DNA of 35,864 nt from UBA4660 sp034408895. Its GTDB lineage: Bacteria > Bacteroidota > Bacteroidia > Flavobacteriales_D > Sanyastnellaceae. The notes beneath the pieces were generated by a model. It was not told the DNA's origin and searched no databases. It saw only the letters and a program-made list of their open reading frames with translations. The stretch is from contig JAWXCI010000040.1 in the NCBI GenBank assembly GCA_034408895.1, positions 1 through 35,864 on the forward strand, written 5' to 3'. Below are positions 16,329 through 24,257 of the stretch, piece after piece. The first letter of the stretch is position 1. The number at the start of each line of letters is the position of its first letter. Made by a program: the position numbers and the translations under genes.

Positions 16329-16471
16329 ATTGTGTCGGTTGATTTGTTATTGTGCCTCGAGCATGGTTTTGCAGTTGGCGGGGTTAAAATTACTTGTGTG
16401 TGTTCTGCGCGTTGGCGAAGGTTGTGCCAAAATTATGAGCCACTTTATCAGCCCTTTGCCAGCGCGGGTTT

Positions 16472-16498
16472 TTGAAAGGCGGTGCGAAAATATCTTTG
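16472..16498 (+). promoter_or_regulatory. probable promoter of the saccharopine dehydrogenase operon
   Basis: TATCTTTG at 16491-16498 is a perfect TAnnTTTG -7 element. A TTG at 16472-16474 lies 16 nt upstream, slightly short of the usual 17-23. The predicted leader to the ATG at 16568 is about 60 nt. Confidence 0.45.
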
Positions 16499-16567
16499 GC
16501 CGCAGGTTTTAAAGAATCTCTAATCCGATTTGTTACCTGAAAAATTTTTGGCTTGACGAAATCAATC

Positions 16568-17901
16568 ATGAAAAATATTCTCATCCTGGGCGCAGGCCGT
16601 TCCAGTTCATCACTCATTCGCTACCTGCTTCAACATGCTGCAAATGAAGGTTGGGTGGTGAGAGTGGGCGATATGGATTTAAAATTCGCCCAGAAAAAAA
16701 TTTCGGGACATGAACGCGGTGAGGCGTTTCAATTCGATGCTTCCGATGACATACAGCGCAGAAAAGAAATTGCTGAGGCCGACCTGGTGATTTCAATGCT
16801 TCCGGCAACGCTGCATCTCGAAGTTGTAAAAGATGCTATTTCTGCAGGCAGAAATGTCATCACCCCTTCCTATGTGGCTGATGAGATGTGGCCACTGGAC
16901 AATGAGGCGAAACAAAAAGGTGTTCTTATCCTTAACGAAATGGGTGTTGACCCCGGCATTGATCACATGAGTGCGATGGACATCATTCATTCTATCGAAA
17001 AGAAGGGCGGTGAATTGCAAAGCTTCGAATCGTTTACAGGTGGGTTGATAGCACCGGAATCCGACAACAATCCGTGGAACTACAAAGTGACATGGAATCC
17101 ACGAAACGTGGTGCTGGCCGGTGCAGGAGGAACAGCGCGGTTTCTTCACAACGGGAAACTGAAATTCATTCCCTACCACAAATTATTTGAACACACCACG
17201 GAAATTGAAGTGCCGGGTTACGGCAAGTTCGATGGATACGCAAATCGCGATTCATTAAAGTACCGCAGCATCTATGGGCTTGAAAACATTCCGACATTGT
17301 ACAGGGGAACACTTCGCAAGTCGGGGTTTGCCGTGCATGGAATTTCCTGGTGCAACTTGGATTGACGGATGATTCGTTCACTATCGAAAATTCGGAAAAC
17401 AAGACATGGGCTGAACTCAGTTCTGCATTCCTGCCGAACTCAACCGGAAATAATGTTGAATCAACTTTCAAAAAGTACCTTCGACCCGATGACCAATCGC
17501 TTGAGAAAATAAAGTGGCTGGGAATTTTTGATGAAAAGAAACTTGGTCTTGCCGATGCCACACCGGCCACGGCTCTTCAAAAACTCATCGAAGAAAAGTG
17601 GAAACTTGATGAAGGAGACAAAGACATGATTGTTATGTGGCATCGCTTCGTTTATTTATATGAAGGGAAAAAACATGAACAGCAATCTTCGCTGGTTGTA
17701 TTAGGGGAAGATGTCGTGCACACCGCAATGGCCAATACTGTTGGACTACCCATTGCCGTTGCAGCCAAAATGATGTTGCGCGGTGAGATGAAACTCACCG
17801 GAATAACATTGCCAACCCTGCCGGAGATTTACAACCCGGTTTTGGGAGAACTGAAACAAATGGGAATTTCATTCAGTGAACAACACCGCGTACTCAATTG
17901 A
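16568..17901 (+). pseudogene. saccharopine dehydrogenase family protein, split by a one-base frameshift
   Basis: Saccharopine dehydrogenase interconverts saccharopine and glutamate plus aminoadipate semialdehyde in lysine metabolism. The first part reads MKNILILGAGRSSSSLIRYL (NAD(P)-binding Rossmann start) through NEMGVDPGIDHMSAMD, SFTGGLIAPE and TLYRGTLRKSGF, then goes out of frame and stops at 17365. The second part continues from TGC at 17329 as CRAWNFLVQLGLTDDS to the stop at 17901. Restoring one base near 17323-17330 (run GGGGTTTG) gives one 444-aa protein of normal family length. Both parts look well conserved, so this is either a recent mutation or a sequencing error. The stop overlaps the TTG start of the next gene. 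I call it a pseudogene as the sequence stands. Confidence 0.85.
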
Positions 17902-18410
17902 AATCGCTATTTATCACACTGGTAACCTTGGGTGCACTAAGCACTGTCAGTGCGCAGGTAAAGGAATGTCCCTACATACCTGAGGAATATTCATGGGAAA
18001 CACCGGAGGACTATGCGCGTGACAGCGCACTTGTGCGCAGATGCCTGGAATGGCTTTGCGAGGCCGACCTGAGAGAAGAATTTCAGAGCCGAAGTAATGC
18101 GAATGCCTTCGTAATGATTTGGCTAAGCAATTCTCCGTGGATACAACTCGACATCAACTCCGATGCGCTTGCTTTTATGCCACGCAATCCCGATTTGTTT
18201 TTTGTTTTTACTCACGGAATGGCTTTGCACAAGATGACACATCCCACAGAAACTGGTAAAATCAAACTGCATGCAGAAGGTTTGAAGGTTGTTGCCTCAC
18301 TTGTGAAAGAAAATGACGCGCTGAGGAAAGAGGATTACCTGAAACCCATTTTGAAAGCATCGCGAAGTGAAAAGAAATTAAAGAAATATGTGACAGCACT
18401 TCTCGATTGA
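17898..18410 (+). CDS. small exported hypothetical protein
   Basis: 170 aa starting at TTG (17898), which overlaps the upstream stop codon as TTGA. No ATG occurs before the middle of the frame, and the TTG gives a good signal peptide (KSLFITLVTLGALSTVSAQ), so this start is favoured and implies translational coupling. After the signal come four Cys (CPYIPEEY, CLEWLCEAD; probably disulfide-bonded in the periplasm), a conserved-looking SNANAFVMIWLSNSPWI and a Lys-rich C-terminus. I do not recognise the family. It may belong to a set of small Bacteroidota periplasmic proteins often annotated as hypothetical. It lies between the saccharopine dehydrogenase gene and ispH on the same strand. Confidence 0.72.
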   Translation: MKSLFITLVTLGALSTVSAQVKECPYIPEEYSWETPEDYARDSALVRRCLEWLCEADLREEFQSRSNANAFVMIWLSNSPWIQLDINSDALAFMPRNPDLFFVFTHGMALHKMTHPTETGKIKLHAEGLKVVASLVKENDALRKEDYLKPILKASRSEKKLKKYVTALLD

Positions 18411-18432
18411 GCATAGCTGCCGGCTAAAATTC

Positions 18433-19650
18433 ATGAAACAATTCGACATACCGCAGCACTACCGTTCACAAGTGATAGGTCGCGTGAAGGAGAAACGCAA
18501 ACTCACCGACCCGCGCAAAAAAGACTTCTCTCCAACGGTTCTTGATTTCGGTCCTGTACAATTTCTTCTTCCCCGACATTTTGGATTCTGCTATGGTGTG
18601 GAAAATGCCATCGAGATTTCATGGAAAGCCATAGCAGAAAATCCCGGAAAAAGAATTTTTCTTCTCAGCCAGATGATTCATAACCCTGCGGTGAATGACG
18701 ACCTTCAGGCAAACGGCATCCGATTCATAATGGACACGGAAGGCCATCAATTCATTCCCTGGGATGAAGTGAAAAGTGATGACGTGGTGATAGTTCCTGC
18801 ATTTGGGACGACAATTGAAACCGAAAAACTTCTTGAAGCAAAGGGCGTGGAGATTAAGAAATACAACACCACCTGTCCTTTCGTGGAGAAGGTATGGAAA
18901 AGGTCAAGCGAAATCGGGAAGGGAGGATTCACCATCATCATTCATGGCAAATACAAGCACGAAGAGACACGCGCAACATTTTCACATAGCTATCAAAATG
19001 CTCCAAGCATCATCATCCGCGATATGAAAGAAGCGGAACAGCTTGCCCGTTTTGTAAAAAAGGAATTACCTGCACAAGAATTCTTTCAAGTATTTGAAGG
19101 AAGATATTCTGTGGGTTTCAACCCGCTGGTGGACCTGGACCGTATGGGAGTGGTGAACCAGACCACCATGCTTGCCACCGAAACACAAGCCATTTCTGAT
19201 TTCTTCAAACAAGTGATGACGTCACTTCACGGCGACGAGTCCTCAAAACATTTTGCAGATACGCGAGACACCTTGTGCTACGCTACCAACGACAACCAGG
19301 ATGCAACACTCGCAGTGCTCCAGCATGACGCAGACTTTGCGCTTGTGGTTGGAGGCTATAACAGTTCTAACACGTCTCAACTTGTTACTATTCTTGAACA
19401 AAAGATGTCGGTGTATTTCATAAAGGACGCATCTGAAATTATTTCATCAGAATCCATTCAACATTTTAACTATCCGAAACAGGAACTTGAAAAAACTGAA
19501 AGTTGGCTGCCATCACGGAACACTGTTCGTATTGTTCTTACCAGTGGAGCATCCTGTCCTGATACGGTAGTGGATCAAGTGCTGAATCGTGTACTGGAAT
19601 TGTTTCCTCAATCCAAAAGCATTGAGGAAGTGTTGTTGAATCTCCATTGA
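18433..19650 (+). CDS. ispH: 4-hydroxy-3-methylbut-2-enyl diphosphate reductase
   Basis: 405 aa. IspH (LytB) is the last enzyme of the methylerythritol phosphate pathway, converting HMBPP to IPP and DMAPP with a [4Fe-4S] cluster. Cluster cysteines are Cys53 in HFGFCYGV, Cys148 in NTTCPFVEK and Cys282 in DTLCYATNDNQ. Other family motifs: SQMIHNPAVNDDL at 79-91, and GGYNSSNTSQL at 307-317. It is about 90 residues longer than the E. coli protein, with an N-terminal extension and an internal insertion, as in cyanobacterial and many Bacteroidota enzymes. The ATG at 18433 is 22 bp after the previous stop. mutL starts 39 bp downstream with its own promoter candidate. Assignment is secure. Confidence 0.96.
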   Translation: MKQFDIPQHYRSQVIGRVKEKRKLTDPRKKDFSPTVLDFGPVQFLLPRHFGFCYGVENAIEISWKAIAENPGKRIFLLSQMIHNPAVNDDLQANGIRFIMDTEGHQFIPWDEVKSDDVVIVPAFGTTIETEKLLEAKGVEIKKYNTTCPFVEKVWKRSSEIGKGGFTIIIHGKYKHEETRATFSHSYQNAPSIIIRDMKEAEQLARFVKKELPAQEFFQVFEGRYSVGFNPLVDLDRMGVVNQTTMLATETQAISDFFKQVMTSLHGDESSKHFADTRDTLCYATNDNQDATLAVLQHDADFALVVGGYNSSNTSQLVTILEQKMSVYFIKDASEIISSESIQHFNYPKQELEKTESWLPSRNTVRIVLTSGASCPDTVVDQVLNRVLELFPQSKSIEEVLLNLH

Positions 19651-19667
19651 GGGCAAGTCTAAATTTG
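19636..19667 (+). promoter_or_regulatory. probable mutL promoter
   Basis: TTG at 19636-19638, 21 nt, then TAAATTTG at 19660-19667, a full match to the Bacteroidota TTG/TAnnTTTG layout. It overlaps the end of ispH and predicts a leader of about 16 nt before the mutL ATG at 19690. Confidence 0.55.
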
Positions 19668-19689
19668 GCGCGATACTTCCAACCCATTC

Positions 19690-21525
19690 ATGCCTGATAT
19701 CATTCAACTCTTACCGGAAAGTGTAGCCAACCAGATAGCAGCCGGTGAGGTGGTGCAGCGCCCCGCTTCAGTGGTGAAAGAACTGCTTGAGAATTCAATC
19801 GATGCGGGAGCCACACATATTAAACTGATGGTAAAAGATGCGGGCAAGACACTCATCCATATTTCCGACAACGGAACCGGCATGAGTGAAACCGATGCGC
19901 GGATGTCATTTGAAAGGCACGCCACTTCCAAAATAAAAAAGACAGAAGACCTTTTTCATATCGTCACCAAAGGATTTCGTGGTGAAGCATTGGCAAGCAT
20001 TGCAGCAGTGGCGCAGGTGGAAATGCGCACAAGACAACTCGGGGCTCAACTTGGAACTTTGCTGGTGAATGATGGTTCGAAAGTGAAAACGCACGAGGCG
20101 TGTAACTGCCCTGAAGGCACAAACATCCTCGTTAAAAATCTTTTCTTCAACGTCCCTGCACGCAGGTATTTCTTAAAAAGTGATGGCATTGAGTTCCGCC
20201 ACATTGTAGATGAATTTGAACGTGTGGCACTCACTCATCCTGATATTGAATTCACTTTTACGAATAATGGTTCTGAGGTTTTTAATCTCCCGAAATCGAA
20301 TTTGCGCCAGCGCATCGTTCACACCTTCGGGGTGAAGTACAACGAGAAACTTGTACCGGTGGACGAGAGCACGGCTATTGTGAACGTGTCGGGATTTATT
20401 GGAAAGCCCGATGCCGCGAAGAAGACCCGTGGTGAACAATTTTTCTTCGCGAACAACCGCTACATCCGCAATTCATATCTACATCATGCAGTGATGAGTG
20501 CGTTTGAGCAACTGCTACCGCAAGGGCATTTCCCTATGTACTTCATCTACCTCACCATTGATCCATCGCAGATTGACATCAACATTCATCCGACAAAAAC
20601 GGAAATTAAATTCCAGGATGAACGATCCATTTATGCCATACTTCACGCATCGGTGAAAAGGGCGCTCGGAAAATTTTCGATTTCGCCTTCCATCGACTTC
20701 GATCAGGAAATTTCCATACCTGTTATACCACTTCCAGCAAATGCAGAGGTGCATCCACCAGCAATAAGCATCAATCATTCATTTAATCCTTTCGGAACCA
20801 AAGTGGAAAGAGAAAAAGTGATGGAAGGATGGTTCGACCGCAAGTCGGCTCAAACAGAAGGATGGAAAGAACTGATGAAAGTGACCCGCAATGAAGAAGT
20901 GCAAGTGGCTGCACCTGAAGTGGAAACCATACCAATGCCGGAACTGGAATTGGAAGTGGAACACGGCCAACCCGTTTTCCAACTGCATCGCGCTTACATA
21001 GCCACACAAGTTCGATCGGGATTGTTGCTCATCGACCAGCAGCGCGCACATAAGCGCATCCTATATGAAAAATATTTTTCACAGTATGAAACCGGCAACA
21101 GAAATTCACAACAACTTCTTTTTCCTGAAACCATCACACTGGGGGCTTCCGATTTTTCGTTGATGAAAGAACTTGTCCACGAAATCCGCATCCTTGGTTT
21201 TGATGTGGAGGAATTTGGCGGAACCTCGTTCCAGATAATAGGTGTGCCTTCGGATGCTCCGCATCAAAATGCGGCTAAACTGTTTGAAGATTTTCTCGAA
21301 CAATTCAAGAACGATTCGGCCATGTTGAAATTTTCGCCTCGCGAAAGACTTGCCTGGGCCATAGCATCGAGCACCTGCATTAAACACGGCCAGGTGTTAT
21401 CTGCCAAGGAAATGCGCGACCTTGTTGACAGGCTTTTTGGCTGTCTTATGCCCTACTACGCAGAAAGCGGAAAGCCTACGCTGTTTATTTTCGGCCTGGA
21501 ACAAATTGAAGAACAACTGGGTTAG
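19690..21525 (+). CDS. mutL: DNA mismatch repair protein MutL
   Basis: 611 aa. The GHKL ATPase domain carries KELLENSIDAGA at 30-41, SDNGTGM at 59-65 and KGFRGEALASIAA at 94-106. The transducer domain follows to about 330, including DINIHPTKTEIKF. A variable linker (about 345-430) leads to the C-terminal dimerisation domain. In endonuclease-type MutL that domain holds DQHA(x)2E(x)4E; here the segment at 449-460 reads DQQRAHKRILYE, and the C-terminal C(P/N)HGRP motif is replaced by YAESGKP at about 590-596. Nicking activity is therefore probably absent even though the fold is kept. MutL couples MutS mismatch recognition to downstream repair. It has its own promoter candidate and is followed after 3 bp by a rhomboid gene, an order seen in other Bacteroidota. 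Confidence 0.96.
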   Translation: MPDIIQLLPESVANQIAAGEVVQRPASVVKELLENSIDAGATHIKLMVKDAGKTLIHISDNGTGMSETDARMSFERHATSKIKKTEDLFHIVTKGFRGEALASIAAVAQVEMRTRQLGAQLGTLLVNDGSKVKTHEACNCPEGTNILVKNLFFNVPARRYFLKSDGIEFRHIVDEFERVALTHPDIEFTFTNNGSEVFNLPKSNLRQRIVHTFGVKYNEKLVPVDESTAIVNVSGFIGKPDAAKKTRGEQFFFANNRYIRNSYLHHAVMSAFEQLLPQGHFPMYFIYLTIDPSQIDINIHPTKTEIKFQDERSIYAILHASVKRALGKFSISPSIDFDQEISIPVIPLPANAEVHPPAISINHSFNPFGTKVEREKVMEGWFDRKSAQTEGWKELMKVTRNEEVQVAAPEVETIPMPELELEVEHGQPVFQLHRAYIATQVRSGLLLIDQQRAHKRILYEKYFSQYETGNRNSQQLLFPETITLGASDFSLMKELVHEIRILGFDVEEFGGTSFQIIGVPSDAPHQNAAKLFEDFLEQFKNDSAMLKFSPRERLAWAIASSTCIKHGQVLSAKEMRDLVDRLFGCLMPYYAESGKPTLFIFGLEQIEEQLG

Positions 21526-21528
21526 AAT

Positions 21529-22176
21529 ATGTTTAACCAGATCACTCCTGTCGTCAAGAATCTCATCATCATCAACGCCCTGTTTTTTGGGTTCAGTTGG
21601 GTGATGCCCGATTTGTTTTACGGAAATTTTGCGGGCTTCTACATCTTCTCTGAATACTTCCGGCCATGGCAGATTGTCACGCACATGTTTATGCACGGTT
21701 ACAAAAACCTGTTGCATATTTTCTTTAATATGTATGCGCTGTACCTGTTCGGAAGTGCATTGGAACGCGCGTGGGGAGCCAGGCGTTTCCTCACTTATTA
21801 CATGGTGTGTGGGTTGGGGGCTTTCTTCCTCCACGAATTTGTTTTTTACCTGGAATGGCAATCCCTATTGGATGCATCACCAGCTGAAGATGTCTCAAAG
21901 TTTCTTTCGCAGAGTTATGTGGTAGGTGCATCGGGAGCAGTGTTCGGCATATTGCTTGGGTTTGGGTTGTTGTTTCCCAATGCAGAACTGATGCTTTTAT
22001 TTCCACCCATTCCCATTAAGGCAAAATGGTTCGTAATAATTTATGGAGCAATAGAAATTATGATGGCCATTCAGAATTCGCCCACCGATCAGGTAGCCCA
22101 TTATGCACATCTTGGTGGTATGCTCTTCGGCTATATTCTTCTCAAAATCTGGCAGCGAAAAAGCAATTCGTTTTAG
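21529..22176 (+). CDS. rhomboid family intramembrane serine protease (first of two)
   Basis: 215 aa with about six hydrophobic segments. The catalytic Ser135 lies in GASGAVFG (133-140) and the catalytic His194 in AHLGG (193-197). An HxxxNM-type motif (LLHIFFNMYALYLFG, 61-75) precedes them, as in active rhomboids. It cleaves transmembrane substrates within the inner membrane; substrates are unknown. The start is the ATG 3 bp after the mutL stop, so translation is probably coupled. The next gene, 6 bp downstream, is a second rhomboid, and the pair looks like an ancient duplication. No extra domain is present. Confidence 0.93.
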   Translation: MFNQITPVVKNLIIINALFFGFSWVMPDLFYGNFAGFYIFSEYFRPWQIVTHMFMHGYKNLLHIFFNMYALYLFGSALERAWGARRFLTYYMVCGLGAFFLHEFVFYLEWQSLLDASPAEDVSKFLSQSYVVGASGAVFGILLGFGLLFPNAELMLLFPPIPIKAKWFVIIYGAIEIMMAIQNSPTDQVAHYAHLGGMLFGYILLKIWQRKSNSF

Positions 22177-22182
22177 AGAATT

Positions 22183-23040
22183 ATGGCAAGCATCAGGGAA
22201 GATTTGAAGAATGAATTCAGGCGGGGCAACCTGCCACTCAGGCTGGTGCTTATCAATACAGCAGTACTGATCTTCATCAACCTGCTGCAATTGACCATCG
22301 GTGAATCCTCCACTATTTTTTACTTTGGTGCTTCAACCGATTTTGTTTACACCATCACTCATCCATGGACCATCATCACGCACATGTTCACTCACAAGGA
22401 CTTCTGGCATTGGTTCGGAAATATGGTGGTCCTCTATTTCGCGGGATTGATGTTTCTCCAATTCCTTGGGGCGAAGAAGTTTTTGTCCACTTACCTGGTG
22501 GGTGGGCTGGCCGGGCTAGTACTATGCATCATCGGTGGTCTTATTTCAGAAGATCTTTCCGGGCGGATGTTGATTGGCGCATCTGCTGCCATCATGGCTT
22601 GCTTTGTTGCAGTGGCTTCCTATGCACCCAACTTTGAAGTGAACCTCTTTGGCGTTTTTCGAGTGCAATTGAAATATATAGCTGCTGTGTATGTGATTCT
22701 CGACTTTGTGAGTATTGGCGAAAGCCTGAACAGCGGTGGCCATGTGGCACATCTTGGTGGTGCCCTTTACGGTTTTATGTATGCCCGCCTGTTGAAAGAT
22801 GGGCGCAACATCCAGTCGTGGATGGATTCGTTGGTAGGAATGATTTTTTTTGGAGAACGAAGATCAAAACTCAGAGTGGTACACACTAAACGAGGTGGCA
22901 AATCGGACGAAGAATTTAATATTGAAAAGAAGGCTAACCAAAGACGTGTTGATGTAATTCTCGATAAAATTTCGCGTGGAGGCTATGAAAGTCTTAGCAA
23001 AGAAGAGAAGGAATTTTTGTTCAAATTCAGCCAGAAGTAG
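22183..23040 (+). CDS. rhomboid family intramembrane serine protease (second of two) with C-terminal cytosolic tail
   Basis: 285 aa. Membrane core at 1-205 with HWFGNMVVLYFAGLMFLQFL, Ser134 in IGASAAIMA and His190 in VAHLGGALYG. The serine motif is GASAAI rather than GASGAI, a tolerated variant. After the last membrane segment comes a basic, predicted cytosolic tail (about 220-285) ending in DKISRGGYESLSKEEKEFLF, which resembles the small helical tail found on some Bacteroidota rhomboids. This tail is absent from the upstream copy, suggesting different regulation or partners. Same strand, 6 bp after the first rhomboid gene. Confidence 0.92.
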   Translation: MASIREDLKNEFRRGNLPLRLVLINTAVLIFINLLQLTIGESSTIFYFGASTDFVYTITHPWTIITHMFTHKDFWHWFGNMVVLYFAGLMFLQFLGAKKFLSTYLVGGLAGLVLCIIGGLISEDLSGRMLIGASAAIMACFVAVASYAPNFEVNLFGVFRVQLKYIAAVYVILDFVSIGESLNSGGHVAHLGGALYGFMYARLLKDGRNIQSWMDSLVGMIFFGERRSKLRVVHTKRGGKSDEEFNIEKKANQRRVDVILDKISRGGYESLSKEEKEFLFKFSQK

Positions 23041-23114
23041 CCTCATCACTTTTATGCTGACACGTTCGTTTGCGGTGAATTCTTCATGTCTCAACACTCA
23101 AATAATTTGGACTA

Positions 23115-24254
23115 ATGAGCAATGAGCCGAAAGAAAAACTAAAGCGAAAATCAAGAACCAACTGGCTGGTTTTGCTGGTGAATGTGGCCGTGATTATAGG
23201 GCTATTTTTGAGTTATCTCGCGGCACACATTCCACCAAAATCCTTCGGCTACTTTTCCCTTTCGGGTCTGGTCTATCCTCATTTGCTGGCGCTTAATCTT
23301 GGTTTCATTTTGTACTGGTTGTTCAAAAAAAGGAAGCATGCGCTTTACTCCATTGCTGCAATTCTAATTGGCTTCACGCACCTCACCGACTTCTACGTTG
23401 TCCGGTTTTCGACACCCAAAAAACAAAATGAAACACACGAATTGAAAGTGCTCACCTACAACGTGAGGCTGTTCAATATCTATCAATGGAACAAGGATCC
23501 GAAAATCCGCGAAAACATTTTTAATCAACTGAAAGAAATAAATGCGGATGTGATTTGTTTTCAGGAATTTTTTCAAAGCGAGCGCCCCGATTTTTACGAA
23601 ACTCGCGATACGCTCATCCAATTTCTTTCTACCAAATTTTATCACGAGCGATACACCCACGCAACGAACGGACGCGACTTTTTTGGTGTAGCCATCTTTT
23701 CAAAATACCCGATTGTGAATAAGGGAATGATTCCGTTTGAATCAGACGTGAACAACTTCTGCATCTATACGGACATCAAAGTAAAGGATGACACGGTTCG
23801 TGTTTATGATGCTCACCTCGCATCCATTCGACTGCAATATGAAGACTATGATCTGCTTGACCAGAATGCCAACAACGAAGATGTGGAACAAGGAAGCAAA
23901 CGCATAGCAGGCAGGCTGTACAAAGGATACCAGCGCAGGCAACCCCAAGTAGAAAAAATTATCAAAGACATAAAATCATGTCCGCATCCAGCGGTGCTGT
24001 GCGGTGATTTCAATGACACACCCGTGAGTTATTGTTATGAATCTTTTACGGATGTGCTGAACGATTCATTCAAAGAAGCAGGACAAGGAGTGGGCAATAC
24101 ATACGTAGGTTTCGAAAACTTTATGGTGAATGTCCTGCCCTGTTTCCGGATTGACTACATCATGCACAGTGATAGTCTTCGTTCAATCAACTATAAAACT
24201 CACAAGGAAGAATTTTCAGACCATCATGCAGTGAGTGCAACGATGGTGTGGTAG
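23115..24254 (+). CDS. membrane-anchored endonuclease/exonuclease/phosphatase (EEP) family protein
   Basis: 379 aa. The N-terminus has three hydrophobic segments (about 17-37, 44-65, 75-95), placing the enzyme domain at the membrane. The EEP fold follows: KVLTYNVRLFN, NADVICFQEFF (metal-binding Glu), FFGVAIFSKYPIV, VYDAHLAS, AVLCGDFNDTP, FRIDYIMHS and SDHHAVSA. These supply the usual Asn, Glu, Asp, Asn, Asp and His catalytic set. Members include phosphodiesterases, sphingomyelinases and nucleases; which substrate applies cannot be read from sequence. It completes the mutL-rhomboid-rhomboid-EEP run. It ends 3 bp from the convergent methylmalonyl-CoA mutase gene with no hairpin between them. 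Confidence 0.9.
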   Translation: MSNEPKEKLKRKSRTNWLVLLVNVAVIIGLFLSYLAAHIPPKSFGYFSLSGLVYPHLLALNLGFILYWLFKKRKHALYSIAAILIGFTHLTDFYVVRFSTPKKQNETHELKVLTYNVRLFNIYQWNKDPKIRENIFNQLKEINADVICFQEFFQSERPDFYETRDTLIQFLSTKFYHERYTHATNGRDFFGVAIFSKYPIVNKGMIPFESDVNNFCIYTDIKVKDDTVRVYDAHLASIRLQYEDYDLLDQNANNEDVEQGSKRIAGRLYKGYQRRQPQVEKIIKDIKSCPHPAVLCGDFNDTPVSYCYESFTDVLNDSFKEAGQGVGNTYVGFENFMVNVLPCFRIDYIMHSDSLRSINYKTHKEEFSDHHAVSATMVW

Positions 24255-24257
24255 GAA

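Noticed and set aside
17321..17332. Programmed -1 frameshifting in the dehydrogenase gene
   Set aside because: The codon phase (TCG GGG TTT GCC) does not fit an X-XXY-YYZ slippery site and no downstream pseudoknot was seen; an indel is simpler.
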